Assembly: GCF_023151555.2 (NCBI RefSeq)
Contig: NZ_CP100426.1
Coordinates: 806,001 to 870,000 of the forward strand
Reading direction: 5' to 3'
DNA: 64,000 nt
Source: Photobacterium sp. CCB-ST2H9
GTDB lineage: Bacteria; Pseudomonadota; Gammaproteobacteria; Enterobacterales; Vibrionaceae
The position numbers were made by a program, and so were the translations under genes. Positions within the stretch are counted from its first letter, which is position 1. Each line of letters starts with the position of its first letter. Of this stretch, positions 36,742 through 45,494 are shown one piece after another. The notes under the pieces were generated by a model, which did no database searches, was not told the DNA's origin, and saw only the letters and a list, made by a program, of their open reading frames with translations.

Positions 36742-37800
36742 TCAGATGCAAGATCGCCATTTCAGACGGGTTTGATTGACCAAATGATCCAGCTCCGGCA
36801 ACGCAATATTGGCTTTCGGGTGAATATCATGAAAAAGAATAATCCCCTTTCGCCACAACAACATGAGTGTGGTCACCCGATCACTCACCTGTTTTGCACT
36901 CATCTTGCCGTTCCAGTCCTGACTGTCGATATTCCACAAATAAACCGGATGGCCCTGCTCATGGAGCCATGCTGAAATTTCCGCAGTCCGCATGCCATAA
37001 GGCGGACGAAAACCTTTTTGCGTATTCAGCGAAGAAAACGGCGCCAAAGCCTGAACCGTTTTTTCAACTGACGATTTCGACCAGCTCAGATCTTTATGAG
37101 CGCGATGGCGCCAGCCATGCGAACCCAGGCATTGATTCTGATAAAGCGCTTTATTTTTGGCCTCAGCTAACTTATGACCCAAAACAAAAAAAGTCGCGTG
37201 AATTTCTTTTTCCGTAAGCTGTGTGATCAACTGTTTTGTCCGGGTCGGATGCGGGCCATCGTCAAATGTCAGCAGAAACTCGCCATCCGCGTAATTTTCC
37301 CCCGTCAGCTCACTCTGATCATAAGTCAGAATTTCACTGCTGATTCGCGGAAACAAGGCTGCCAGCCTGACCTGCTCAAATAAATAATACTGATAAAACT
37401 GCGCACTGGCTTTCAGCCACTGGCTGTTCAATGTTGGCAGACGCTCGTCAGCCAGCTCCAGCAACGTTTCCCAGCGATCAATGCCGGTCTGCCCGGTTGC
37501 ATTCCCGTAGCCTTGCATTAACTGACGCTGCGTTTTTTCACGCCATTGTGCCACTGAAGCAGAATTCACCTGCTTCAGCCCGGTAAAGGTCTCAATCTCC
37601 TCTTCCGAGCCCAGAGGCACAGTATTCATCATACTTGCGAACTGCAAAATTTCTGCGGCAGAAGCACGGTCAAATGCCTCTCGTGAATCAATAGCTTCCG
37701 ACCACAACGCTCTGTCGATGGTGGCGACTTTTGCCGGGCCTGCAGCCAGCACCTGTCCGGACCAGAGACAGAGTAAAAACAGTAACCTGATGATTTTCAT
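36742..37800 (-). CDS. Exported polysaccharide deacetylase (NodB domain)
   Basis: 352 residues with a signal peptide (about 1-19, ending VLA-AG). The N-terminal 170 residues are helical and of unknown role. The NodB domain starts at LLTFDDGPHPTRTKQLI (metal-binding Asp) and continues with ATFFVLGHKLAE, GSHGWRHRAHKDLS (His-His metal ligands) and GFRPPYGMR. It removes acetyl groups from a polysaccharide, perhaps peptidoglycan or a biofilm polymer. It lies between the macroglobulin operon and the DUF2135 gene and is probably transcribed alone, after a terminator. Confidence 0.88.
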   Translation of the reverse strand: MKIIRLLFLLCLWSGQVLAAGPAKVATIDRALWSEAIDSREAFDRASAAEILQFASMMNTVPLGSEEEIETFTGLKQVNSASVAQWREKTQRQLMQGYGNATGQTGIDRWETLLELADERLPTLNSQWLKASAQFYQYYLFEQVRLAALFPRISSEILTYDQSELTGENYADGEFLLTFDDGPHPTRTKQLITQLTEKEIHATFFVLGHKLAEAKNKALYQNQCLGSHGWRHRAHKDLSWSKSSVEKTVQALAPFSSLNTQKGFRPPYGMRTAEISAWLHEQGHPVYLWNIDSQDWNGKMSAKQVSDRVTTLMLLWRKGIILFHDIHPKANIALPELDHLVNQTRLKWRSCI

Positions 37801-37819
37801 GGTTTATCCGAAATAGAAG

Positions 37820-37845
37820 AAAACGCCTGACGTTGCAGGCGTTTT
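37820..37845. terminator. Intrinsic terminator
   Basis: Arms AAAACGCCTG and CAGGCGTTTT with a 6-base loop; on the minus strand it is followed by TTTTCTTCTATTT. It ends the transcript of the DUF2135/TPR gene. Confidence 0.88.
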
Positions 37846-37856
37846 AAGACGAGCCA

Positions 37857-39044
37857 TCATTGAATGTGCAGTTTCTCTTTCATCCGTGAAATTCCCTTCT
37901 GATAAGCAGAATGTTCACGCAGACGCTGTGCCGCTTCAAAATTTTCCAGCGCACTTTGCCATTCAGAAGACGCTTCGTAGATACGGCCGATATTGTAATA
38001 CGAGCTGGCCTTAATGCGGTCTGCACGATTACCGGAAGCCAGTTCAATTGCTTTACGGTTCGCCCATAACGCTTCGGCACGGCGGTCCAGTTTCGGATAA
38101 GTCACGCCCAGGTTGCTGTATGCCTGACTGAAATCAGGATAAAGGTTCACTGCATCCTGGAAATGGTACATGGCCGCCAGATAATCTTTATTCTGATAAG
38201 CTTTTTCACCAGCCGTGTTCATTCGTTTCGCTTGCGCAATCATGGTGTCCGTGATCATGCTGTGCGATTCAAAAGAATCAGCTTTCAGAATCCCTGCGAG
38301 ATGATTATTAAGATCCGCAGTGCGCGTCAGCGACAGGTATTGGTTGATATCATGGAAAGCACCGTTGCCGTCAATACCAAAAACAACCCAGCTGTTTGCC
38401 TTCACATCATTTCGGACTTTATAGCTTCTGATATGTGTCTTCCCGACATACACATCAACCCGGGCATTACTGGCCGACAGCGCTCTCGATTGCTGACGCT
38501 CACCATTCGAATAATCCCGGACCATATAGACATAACGCTCACCCTGCTTCTTTTTCACCACAGTAATGGTTTCAGGGCCATACGACGTGGTGTCATCCAC
38601 ATCCAGATGCGTTTGATCGCCTTCTTTACTTGAGAAGAACACATGGTTGTCAGGAAACACCATGTGCGAATCCAGATCTGACGGCGAGCTACCCCAGGTC
38701 AGTACAACGCGTAATCCGTCAAGGTTCGGCATTTCCGGTGACAATGCATAGGTGAATCCTTCACACGGGCACTTCACAACCAGCGTCGAATATCCTTCTT
38801 TTTCGATCAGCATGGTGGTATCCGGATCATCTTTAAACTGAGTGAAACCGGCTGTGCCTTTCGCGTCCGTATTCACTTTGACCGAACTCTCTCCCGTCCG
38901 CTGCCAGGTGACGGTAGCATCCGGAATGGTTTTTCCTTTCACCACGGCGCTGAGCACCTGAATTTCGCCGGCATTCGCCATGGACGACATCAATCCCACA
39001 CAAGCTGTCAGGCATGAAGCTTTTAGCCAAGAACGTTGAAACAT
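37857..39044 (-). CDS. DUF2135 (YfaP-like) and TPR protein, exported
   Basis: 395 residues with a signal peptide (about 1-25, ending ANA-GE). An Ig-like/carboxypeptidase regulatory-like domain (about 28-105) is followed by a YfaP/DUF2135-like domain (about 110-215) with VVLTWGSSPSDLDSHMVFP and DDTTSYGPETITV. Three TPR units follow (about 265-390) with AAMYHFQDAVNLYPDFSQ and YYNIGRIYEASSEWQSALE. YfaP relatives often neighbour alpha-2-macroglobulin and YfaS-type genes, which fits this position. It probably mediates protein contacts in the periplasm; no enzyme motif is visible. Confidence 0.85.
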   Translation of the reverse strand: MFQRSWLKASCLTACVGLMSSMANAGEIQVLSAVVKGKTIPDATVTWQRTGESSVKVNTDAKGTAGFTQFKDDPDTTMLIEKEGYSTLVVKCPCEGFTYALSPEMPNLDGLRVVLTWGSSPSDLDSHMVFPDNHVFFSSKEGDQTHLDVDDTTSYGPETITVVKKKQGERYVYMVRDYSNGERQQSRALSASNARVDVYVGKTHIRSYKVRNDVKANSWVVFGIDGNGAFHDINQYLSLTRTADLNNHLAGILKADSFESHSMITDTMIAQAKRMNTAGEKAYQNKDYLAAMYHFQDAVNLYPDFSQAYSNLGVTYPKLDRRAEALWANRKAIELASGNRADRIKASSYYNIGRIYEASSEWQSALENFEAAQRLREHSAYQKGISRMKEKLHIQ

Positions 39045-39140
39045 CGTTATTATTCCTTTTTGTTGACTGTTACCCTAATGGCGACATAACGATACCAATA
39101 CTTAAGAGGTTGCTCATCTATTCATTGAGTATTACTCATT

Positions 39141-39680
39141 TCAATGCATACATCGTTTTTTGAGCGCTTCATAAGACTTCCGGTTCATCATTTTTTGCGT
39201 CAGCTCAGATTTCCCCTGATTTTTGGTGTAGTCATAGGTAACATGTTCAACCCAAGCGCCCTTTTCGAGCACTTGCACTTCTTGATGTGTCTCATCAGTT
39301 TTGTAAAACCCACAAACCAGCTGGCGTTTGGCATTCACGACTATGCCATTGATTTCCCAGTCTGCCGCTTCCGAAAACAACTGTTCTGCCGGATGATATA
39401 AAAAGATTTCAGACATCTGATTCGCGCCAGGATCATCATCAATCACCAAATCCTGATAGCCGTCAAAATTGATATCGACAAATCGGTAGCTATAATCCAG
39501 GTATTCAACATCATGAGTTGCCTGTATCGTTTGCACATCATCGTTCACGAACACAATGTCCATGTATTCATGATAAATATTGACTTCTTCGACCAGAGTT
39601 TCTGTACTGACTTTTACTTTCGCATCGATCAATGTTGAGAAAATCATCATTGAGAGAAAAGCAGCAATTCTGTATTTCAT
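39141..39680 (-). CDS. XAC2610-like exported protein, putative immunity protein
   Basis: About 179 residues from the ATG at 39680, giving the signal peptide MKYRIAAFLSMMIFSTLIDA. The mature part has VDINFDGYQDLVIDDDPG, an FG-GAP/VCBS-like calcium-loop motif, and resembles XAC2610, a Xanthomonas protein that inhibits a lysozyme-like secreted effector. This similarity is from memory. It is the last gene of the leftward set that begins with a PAAR-like protein and a lysozyme-like effector, so an inhibitor role is plausible. It follows the preceding gene by 15 bases. Confidence 0.65.
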   Translation of the reverse strand: MKYRIAAFLSMMIFSTLIDAKVKVSTETLVEEVNIYHEYMDIVFVNDDVQTIQATHDVEYLDYSYRFVDINFDGYQDLVIDDDPGANQMSEIFLYHPAEQLFSEAADWEINGIVVNAKRQLVCGFYKTDETHQEVQVLEKGAWVEHVTYDYTKNQGKSELTQKMMNRKSYEALKKRCMH

Positions 39681-39695
39681 CTGACTCATCCACAC

Positions 39696-40484
39696 TTACC
39701 TGCATTGGGCTTCAAAAAGAGTTTGCCGGTGATGCTTCACCCGCAACTGATGCGTTCGGGTATCCAGAGCATATTCATAATTACCCCGCTGAAATGAAAG
39801 CTCAGCCTCCGATTGAACCGGATAAGTCTGCTTCAGGCTGAGTTCACGTTGTCCCGATTTCGCAAAGTTATAGGTCAGCTGTGCCGCATTGTTGTCAAAG
39901 CACACACTGGCAACACGCTGACGACCGATATCGCAAATATAAAAATAACGCTCTGAGGCTGAACATCCGGTGTAAAATTCATGACCAATCCGGTCGATAA
40001 GTGAATAACCAGCTTCATCGTAAAGTTGTGACGGTGAGAATTGATTCAGGCTCAGGGGCAACCCAAATATCTCAGAGAGCAAGACAATATCGGCGGCGGA
40101 TCGGATCTTTGTCCTATCCATCTCAAACGGCTTTCTGACTTTGGTTTCCGTCACTTCAGTGAAAGGCGGGACATGTAATTTCTGAAACGATGCTTCAGCA
40201 ACAACCTTTATCGCTCCTGATGTATCAATGTAATACACGATGCCCTGATTTCCCCGATCGCTCGTTACAATAACTTTGAGCAGCGATTCACTGTCGCGGT
40301 ATACAAAATCTGACGTCTTACTGCCGCAGCCATGTCCCCACCACTGTTCAAGGATCCGTTGATCATGATGCTTCACCTGAATGGCACAGTAAGGCTCAAA
40401 GCCCTCTTTAGAACTTTGCAGACTGATTTCAAATGCCATTACACTGCCGGATACAAACATCAGCACAAAGCTCAACATTCTCAT
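39696..40484 (-). CDS. Exported protein of unknown function
   Basis: About 262 residues if started at the ATG 40484 (MRMLSFVLMFVSGSVMA signal peptide). An in-frame TTG at 40514 overlaps the upstream stop codon, so coupling is possible either way. Mature sequence highlights are HHDQRILEQWWGHGCGSKT, a paired-cysteine CSASERYFYICDIG and DNNAAQLTYNFAKSG. I do not recognise the family. Its place between two other small exported proteins suggests membership of the immunity-gene set. Confidence 0.65.
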   Translation of the reverse strand: MRMLSFVLMFVSGSVMAFEISLQSSKEGFEPYCAIQVKHHDQRILEQWWGHGCGSKTSDFVYRDSESLLKVIVTSDRGNQGIVYYIDTSGAIKVVAEASFQKLHVPPFTEVTETKVRKPFEMDRTKIRSAADIVLLSEIFGLPLSLNQFSPSQLYDEAGYSLIDRIGHEFYTGCSASERYFYICDIGRQRVASVCFDNNAAQLTYNFAKSGQRELSLKQTYPVQSEAELSFQRGNYEYALDTRTHQLRVKHHRQTLFEAQCR

Positions 40485-40510
40485 GATCTGGTGAACACCC
40501 ACGACGCCTC

Positions 40511-40972
40511 TCAAAACTCACACCGATACAAGTCATGGCGACCAGTTTCCTTGCTGGCATAAGCGTCATCCAAACCATTCAGTTCCTGATGCATATAGCC
40601 ATTCCGGGACACAGTCCAAAAGCCATACCAGGTCACCGCATACTGTGATTCATTCCGCTTCTCAAGTGCCATCACCGGATGTTCTGTTGAAAAGTCATCC
40701 CAATGCAATTGCATACCACCCAGTCCCAAATCATCCGGCTGAATCAGATAAACCAGCGTTTGGTCCTCATGCGTTGTCAGACGGGCTTGGATATAAATCT
40801 GATTCGACAGCACTTCAACAATGCGCTGACCATCCTGCTTTGTGAAAATTTTAAAGTTGCTGAATTCTTCACAAGGTGCATTTTGCAGATAATCCGGTAA
40901 GTCGCCCGCGTGAACCACAGATGCACACAGCAAATTGACTACACAAAAGAATATAATTTTCACTAAATACAC
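40511..40972 (-). CDS. Small exported protein of unknown function
   Basis: 153 residues with a signal peptide (MYLVKIIFFCVVNLLCASVVHA). The mature protein has two cysteines (near positions 33 and 151) that could form a disulphide, and YLIQPDDLGLGGMQLHWDDF. No known family. It lies upstream of, and nearly overlaps, the 39696-40484 gene, with about 130 bases free on its 5' side for a promoter. Confidence 0.65.
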   Translation of the reverse strand: MYLVKIIFFCVVNLLCASVVHAGDLPDYLQNAPCEEFSNFKIFTKQDGQRIVEVLSNQIYIQARLTTHEDQTLVYLIQPDDLGLGGMQLHWDDFSTEHPVMALEKRNESQYAVTWYGFWTVSRNGYMHQELNGLDDAYASKETGRHDLYRCEF

Positions 40973-41107
40973 CTTTTAAAAAATCAACCAATTCCGCGTA
41001 GTCAGGAACCAACTGAGTACCAACAGAGACACATTTTGAGCTTCATTGGTTCTATCCAATAGACATGAAAATGTCTCTCATTTCATTTCATTTCCAATCA
41101 CTGTTAT

Positions 41108-41908
41108 TCATTTCCATTGGTCATATCCCACATACTGAGTCCCATTAAATTTCATGATCTGCGTTTCAGTTCGCTCAGAATAAAAATTATCCAGATGCAA
41201 CTCACCACTCTTCTTTTTTTGAATTTTTGAATTCACCTTGATATCACGAAATCCATTTGTCATCGTGTTTTCAATGCCCAATATAATTTTTGTCGCTTCA
41301 ATCCATACCGGTTTATTCTGAACAGAATCGCCAGGATAACCATCTTTGAATACCCAATAAGACATTGAAAAGTTAGCAAGTACTGGCTTTAACTTATCCT
41401 GTTCACGAACAAATAAGGTTAAATAATCATTCCAACCACCTTCTGCATATCTGGATGAATGACCAATTGCCAGCCTGACCCCAAAAGCTCTTGTTGCTTT
41501 ATTCAAATGATATCTGGCTGTATCTAACCAAATTTGATCTTCTTCAATTCTGATCCCACCTTCATCATTACTAAAAAAACTCTCATAGTCAGCAATAACA
41601 CTTTTTTTGTTCTCGATGAGAATGACCCGCCAGAGAAACATATCCCCGTATTCACCAGAACCATCTCTCATGATATAAGAGGATAACGTAAGGTTTGGCT
41701 GGTTCGGGAGTGTCTTGCATGCTAACGATGAAAAATCGGTACGGGTACTTTGAGAATTTTTATGCTGTACATAATCAGCCTGAATTACCAACAGCGTCGC
41801 TTCATCACATGACTGCTGAGCTTGAGCTGAAGTTTGAAAACTAACCACTGAAGCAGCAAAGAGTATAAAGACTGGAATAATCATATTTGCGAAAAACTTA
41901 TCATTCAT
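41108..41908 (-). CDS. Exported protein, immunity-like paralogue A
   Basis: About 266 residues from the ATG at 41908; the signal peptide ends near SAQA-QQ. It shares an ordered set of motifs with the proteins at 43754-44485 and 44531-45349: an early CDEATLLVIQ, ACKTLPNQPN, WRVILIENKKSV, LDTARYHLNKATRAFGVRL, LFVREQDKLKPVL, NGFRDIKV and a terminal MKFNGTQYV. Three diverged copies of an exported protein next to an effector gene are typical of immunity gene families. No catalytic motif is evident. AT-rich codon use sets this gene and its relatives apart from the flanking envelope genes. Confidence 0.7.
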   Translation of the reverse strand: MNDKFFANMIIPVFILFAASVVSFQTSAQAQQSCDEATLLVIQADYVQHKNSQSTRTDFSSLACKTLPNQPNLTLSSYIMRDGSGEYGDMFLWRVILIENKKSVIADYESFFSNDEGGIRIEEDQIWLDTARYHLNKATRAFGVRLAIGHSSRYAEGGWNDYLTLFVREQDKLKPVLANFSMSYWVFKDGYPGDSVQNKPVWIEATKIILGIENTMTNGFRDIKVNSKIQKKKSGELHLDNFYSERTETQIMKFNGTQYVGYDQWK

Positions 41909-41962
41909 TTCAAACACTCAAAATTTATTATCATTCATACCTTCAAGTTTCATTTTTCTCAA

Positions 41963-42346
41963 TTAATTACATGCTTCAATTTCAAAATCAATCGCAACCA
42001 GATCCGAGCCATACTTTCTTAACAGCATAGATTTTTGTTTTGAGTAAGTGCCAATTTTCGAACCATCAGTAAAACAAACAAAATAACCTTGTTTGTTTTT
42101 CTTGATCACATCAAAACGATAAACCCATTGCTCATCTTCCATAGTAATACTACTGCCAGAAAATTCAGGTTTTGGTACATAATCGAAATCAGGCAATTTC
42201 CTTTCTTGCGCGGTCTCTTTTGGCATGAGCGAACTTCTGAATGACGTCACATCCAGATTTTGATAAATGTCATTTAAGTCTGAAACCTCAATACTCAATG
42301 CCGGAGCAGCACTCGTTAAGGCGAGACTGAAAGCAAGCATTTTCAT
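41963..42346 (-). CDS. Small exported protein of unknown function
   Basis: 127 residues with a signal peptide (MKMLAFSLALTSAAPALS). The mature part is short and polar with EDEQWVYRFDVIKKNKQGY and cysteines near 91 and 126. No known family. It lies between an LprI-like gene and paralogue A on the same strand with gaps under 60 bases, consistent with one transcript. Confidence 0.6.
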   Translation of the reverse strand: MKMLAFSLALTSAAPALSIEVSDLNDIYQNLDVTSFRSSLMPKETAQERKLPDFDYVPKPEFSGSSITMEDEQWVYRFDVIKKNKQGYFVCFTDGSKIGTYSKQKSMLLRKYGSDLVAIDFEIEACN

Positions 42347-42382
42347 GTTTATTGTCCCTCTGTATACAATAAAAAATCAGTT

Positions 42383-42550
42383 TTACAGATTGAGCTCTAC
42401 GTCATAGAACCTTTGTCTTTTCATACATTCATCCATGTCCTCATTCAGATAAGACTGCATAAAACGGCAGTTTTTATCTGAATAATATTTCCACAATATG
42501 TTCTGATCAGCTTCTGTTCCGGGAATAGCTTTGAGTTTGTACAAGTACAT
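42383..42550 (-). CDS. Short LprI-like fragment overlapping the LprI-like gene
   Basis: About 55 codons from the ATG at 42550, overlapping the 3' end of the LprI-like gene in another frame. The pattern W-x-x-Y-x-x-x-x-C (ILWKYYSDKNC) then MDECMKRQRFYDVEL repeats the W-Y-C and C-x-R-EL pattern of the upstream protein. It looks like a second DUF1311-type half-domain, either separated by a frameshift or expressed by translational coupling. There is no signal peptide of its own, which favours a remnant. Confidence 0.4.
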   Translation of the reverse strand: MYLYKLKAIPGTEADQNILWKYYSDKNCRFMQSYLNEDMDECMKRQRFYDVELNL

Positions 42551-42971
42551 CGTAAGCGAGTTCTGTGTCCTTAGATGCAAGATACTGCAACTCTAACAGC
42601 CTCGCTTCCGTCACTTCTGCTTTGCATCGATAGATCATCCATTTTGCGGATGGATCTAACTCAGGAACTTCCAGATCATCACCAAAATAAAGAAGGTGAT
42701 CACAAACATTTTCTTTGTAGCGAACCCAGGACCGCTGCACATCCCTCAGCTGACTGTATTCGTCTTCACTCAATTGCGCCTTCAGGTCCCGATAAAGCAA
42801 ATTCAGTGTTTTATCTTTGGCCTCATATTTCTTGTAATCGTGAAGGTAACTGCCGTGAATACTGTCTTGCCAATCTGGCTTTTGCGCCTGTACCATGAAA
42901 GAACCGCATAGGGTCATGAGCACGAACAGCAATGGCATCAAGAAACGAATACCAGCAAATTGTGTTTTCAT
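42507..42971 (-). CDS. LprI-like (DUF1311) exported protein, putative lysozyme inhibitor
   Basis: About 154 residues from the ATG at 42971 (signal peptide MKTQFAGIRFLMPLLFVLM to VQA-QK). The mature protein shows the DUF1311 pattern: short repeats ending LNLLYRDLKAQLSEDEYSQL, RSWVRYKENVCDH, and C-x-x-E-V-TEARLLELQYL. LprI of Mycobacterium inhibits lysozyme and the domain is common in periplasmic inhibitors. Next to a lysozyme-like effector gene this supports an immunity role. The C-terminus runs on into an unrelated-looking tail after ELQYL. Confidence 0.75.
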   Translation of the reverse strand: MKTQFAGIRFLMPLLFVLMTLCGSFMVQAQKPDWQDSIHGSYLHDYKKYEAKDKTLNLLYRDLKAQLSEDEYSQLRDVQRSWVRYKENVCDHLLYFGDDLEVPELDPSAKWMIYRCKAEVTEARLLELQYLASKDTELAYDVLVQTQSYSRNRS

Positions 42972-43268
42972 ATCACCGTACTCTGTCGTTCTGTTCAATC
43001 GAACCGGTTTACCTGCTGACATTCAGCCAGGAAAGATTCTGCCGCAAATTGATACATCAGCGCCAGGCGCAACTTAGTAAACCTAAGCGACCAAAATGAT
43101 ACATAAGTTAAGGTTGCACTTATAAATTAAGTTCAAGTTAGGAAAGGAGATACGAATGAAATAATTAAGTTGGATCAGACTTAATTTCGGAAAATTTCAA
43201 ATTTAAACATCACTAACAGTATGTTGACCGCTGGAGATTTTTGATAATTATCATGTAAAAAAGTATGA
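42972..43268. other. AT-rich non-coding gap
   Basis: About 300 bases with no gene. The last 60 bases (about 43210-43268) resemble 45440-45494, downstream of the intact 121-residue gene, so they are part of the duplicated block rather than unique DNA. Confidence 0.5.
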
Positions 43269-43645
43269 TCATTTCCCCGTTGACTCACATTGAATTTCTT
43301 CCCGCCCCAAATGAATCCTACACTTCTGTTCAGCCCAAGGCGCTGCAACAAGGAAAAATAGATTTGCTCCGTCGAAACTTATCCGTGTCGGATAAATCGT
43401 TGGATAGTTTTTCTCTAAATTCAATTGACTAGGAACCATTTGACAATATCGTTTCTTACTATCCTTATTTTTTTGTAAACCGTGATACAGGGATCATCCT
43501 TTCTAATATAAACACTCCCTTTATCTTTAGAGTTAGGACGAGTCTACCACTTCTGATAATAACGATATTGACTGATGTCATCCGCATGAACTTGCACTGA
43601 TGCCAATAAGAATAGGGAATAAGAACATATCAATATGAATTTCAT
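43269..43645 (-). pseudogene. Degenerate copy of the 121-residue immunity-like gene
   Basis: Closely similar along its length to the gene at 45495-45860. It keeps the start (MKFILICSY), the signal peptide, RYYQKW and the ending EIQCES. It is broken twice: TAG replaces the Lys codon after RYYQKW, and one base is missing in the A-rich tract after ITVYK. An ancient duplication of the effector-linked immunity gene is the simplest explanation. The DNA carries no substitute start. Confidence 0.88.
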
Positions 43646-43753
43646 ACTTTAAAACCAACTCCGCTCAGAAGAGTCACATCTTCACAAGAATATTTCATTA
43701 TAAAAATAATCCCCCAAAACATAAATCCACTCTCAATACAATGAATTGAATTT

Positions 43754-44485
43754 TCATTTATAAAAATCACCATTAAATTTCAAAAGACGATTTTCAATTG
43801 TTACTTTCAATTTATTATCTAGGACTTCTTCTCGACCGTTTTCAATTTCATCTTCATTTTTAATCATCAAATCATAAAATCCATTTGTTTTTGATTCTTG
43901 CACTTCAATATAAGAGTTTATGATTTGTTTTATTACTCTTCGATCTTTAAAACAAGAATTTCCTTTCAAAATAAACCAATTTTGCATTGGATAATCAATC
44001 AGCACCCTATTTATATTATCATGATCATTAACAAATAAGCTTAAATATTTATTTCGTCCAGCCGTTGAACATGGAGCTGTATATCCAACATTCAATATTA
44101 CTCCGAATGCTTTGACGTGATCATTTATATAATAATCTTGTGTATCTAAAAAAACAGGGGCATCACCTACCTCTATCTCAGCTTCTTCATTAATAAATCC
44201 CGTATAGGAAGATTCAACGCTTTGTTCGTTTTTAATAAGCAAAACTCGCCAATGATATGAATTATTTTTTTTATATTTTTCACTTAGCTGAAAATATGAG
44301 GCTAAAGTATAATCAGGATTGTCAGAATATTTTTTACAGGAATATGCCTTTAATTCATCATTTTTATGATCTCCATCATTTGAATGAAATGCATCCTTTT
44401 TCATCAAGCTTATTATTGAACCTGAACAATGCTGCGTATCATTCGCAAGTGATAAATGACTTGAAAAAATAGTAAAAAAAAACAA
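43754..44485 (-). CDS. Exported immunity-like paralogue B, 5' end disturbed by a T9 run
   Basis: 243 residues as read from a TTG at 44485, sharing the motif order of paralogues A and C: YSCKKYSDNPDYTLASYF, YHWRVLLIKNEQSV, LDTQDYYINDHVKAFGVIL, LFVNDHDNINRVL, NGFYDLMI and LLKFNGDFY. The natural start lies further up: AGGAGA at 44508-44513 precedes GTG/TTG codons reading LIKLGIVFF, a normal signal-peptide beginning, but in a frame shifted by one base in the homopolymer at 44474-44482. With eight instead of nine bases the signal peptide would be intact. Phase-variable, decayed or missequenced: the sequence alone cannot decide. Confidence 0.65.
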   Translation of the reverse strand: MFFFTIFSSHLSLANDTQHCSGSIISLMKKDAFHSNDGDHKNDELKAYSCKKYSDNPDYTLASYFQLSEKYKKNNSYHWRVLLIKNEQSVESSYTGFINEEAEIEVGDAPVFLDTQDYYINDHVKAFGVILNVGYTAPCSTAGRNKYLSLFVNDHDNINRVLIDYPMQNWFILKGNSCFKDRRVIKQIINSYIEVQESKTNGFYDLMIKNEDEIENGREEVLDNKLKVTIENRLLKFNGDFYK

Positions 44486-44530
44486 TACCTAACTTAATCA
44501 ACACTTATCTCCTAACTTCCTGTATAGCTA

Positions 44531-45349
44531 TCATTTTTTATCTTTTGAGCCACCGATATTTTCGTAATTACCATCAAAAAATGAAAATGTTCCTTGCGGA
44601 ATAAAATACTGATCCCCATTAAATTTTATGACTTTATTGACTCTTTTAGTTTCAAATTTTTCATCATTGTATTTATAATGAGTCATTTCCTCAATTTTAT
44701 TTGATATCCTTATATCTCTGAATCCATTCGAATTAGACTTCAATAAATGTAGAACTGTTTTCACAGTTCTTTCTTTAATCACACCTTCATAATCACTACA
44801 ATGGTCTCCCTCCGCTAGATACCAGAAGTAAGTTGGCATATTTTTAAGTACAGGTTTCAGTTTTTCTCCATCCTGTACAAACAAATTTAGAAAATCATTA
44901 GCTAGAAAATTTGCACAGCGCGGAGCCGTACCAATATTTAGACGAACACCCAATGCTCGAGTATTTTCGTCCAAATAATATCTCGCTGTATCCAGGTTAA
45001 TACTTGTACTTTTTATCTCAGTATCACCACCTTCAACGATGACATCATTGTAACTCGAAGTAACTCGCCATAATGAGTTATCAATCAATAAAACACGCCA
45101 TAGATAACTCTGATAATCTTCAGTGGTACTTTTACTTTTTATGTATGAAGCAAATACTTGGTTTTCATTCTGTGGGTGTTTCTTACACTGAATCGATTTT
45201 ACGTCACCTTGAAACTCAGCATCGTTTCCCTGTTGATATTTCTGGATGATACTCAGATCGCTCTCAAGGCAACCAGTCTCAGGTGCACCAAATGACTTCA
45301 TGCTGAAGATGAACAAGGACGAAACGAATATGATTTTCACGAAGTTCAT
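44531..45349 (-). CDS. Exported immunity-like paralogue C
   Basis: 272 residues with a signal peptide (MNFVKIIFVSSLFIFSMKSFG). It carries the family motifs SIQCKKHPQNENQVFASY, WRVLLIDNSLWRV, LDTARYYLDENTRALGVRL, LFVQDGEKLKPVL, NGFRDIRI and VIKFNGDQYF. It is the best-preserved copy and nearest to the effector, about 145 bases downstream of the 121-residue gene. Function unknown; the family arrangement points to protection against the neighbouring effector or related ones. Confidence 0.7.
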   Translation of the reverse strand: MNFVKIIFVSSLFIFSMKSFGAPETGCLESDLSIIQKYQQGNDAEFQGDVKSIQCKKHPQNENQVFASYIKSKSTTEDYQSYLWRVLLIDNSLWRVTSSYNDVIVEGGDTEIKSTSINLDTARYYLDENTRALGVRLNIGTAPRCANFLANDFLNLFVQDGEKLKPVLKNMPTYFWYLAEGDHCSDYEGVIKERTVKTVLHLLKSNSNGFRDIRISNKIEEMTHYKYNDEKFETKRVNKVIKFNGDQYFIPQGTFSFFDGNYENIGGSKDKK

Positions 45350-45494
45350 GCATCCTTACGTATCATCAGAGTACGAAAATATGAATATAACATCTAAAAT
45401 TTAATCAACTTAATCTCAGGTGTTTTCTAATTAAAAAACCAGCAACCTATTGATCACTGGTGATTTTTACAATATTCATGCGAGAAATGAATGA

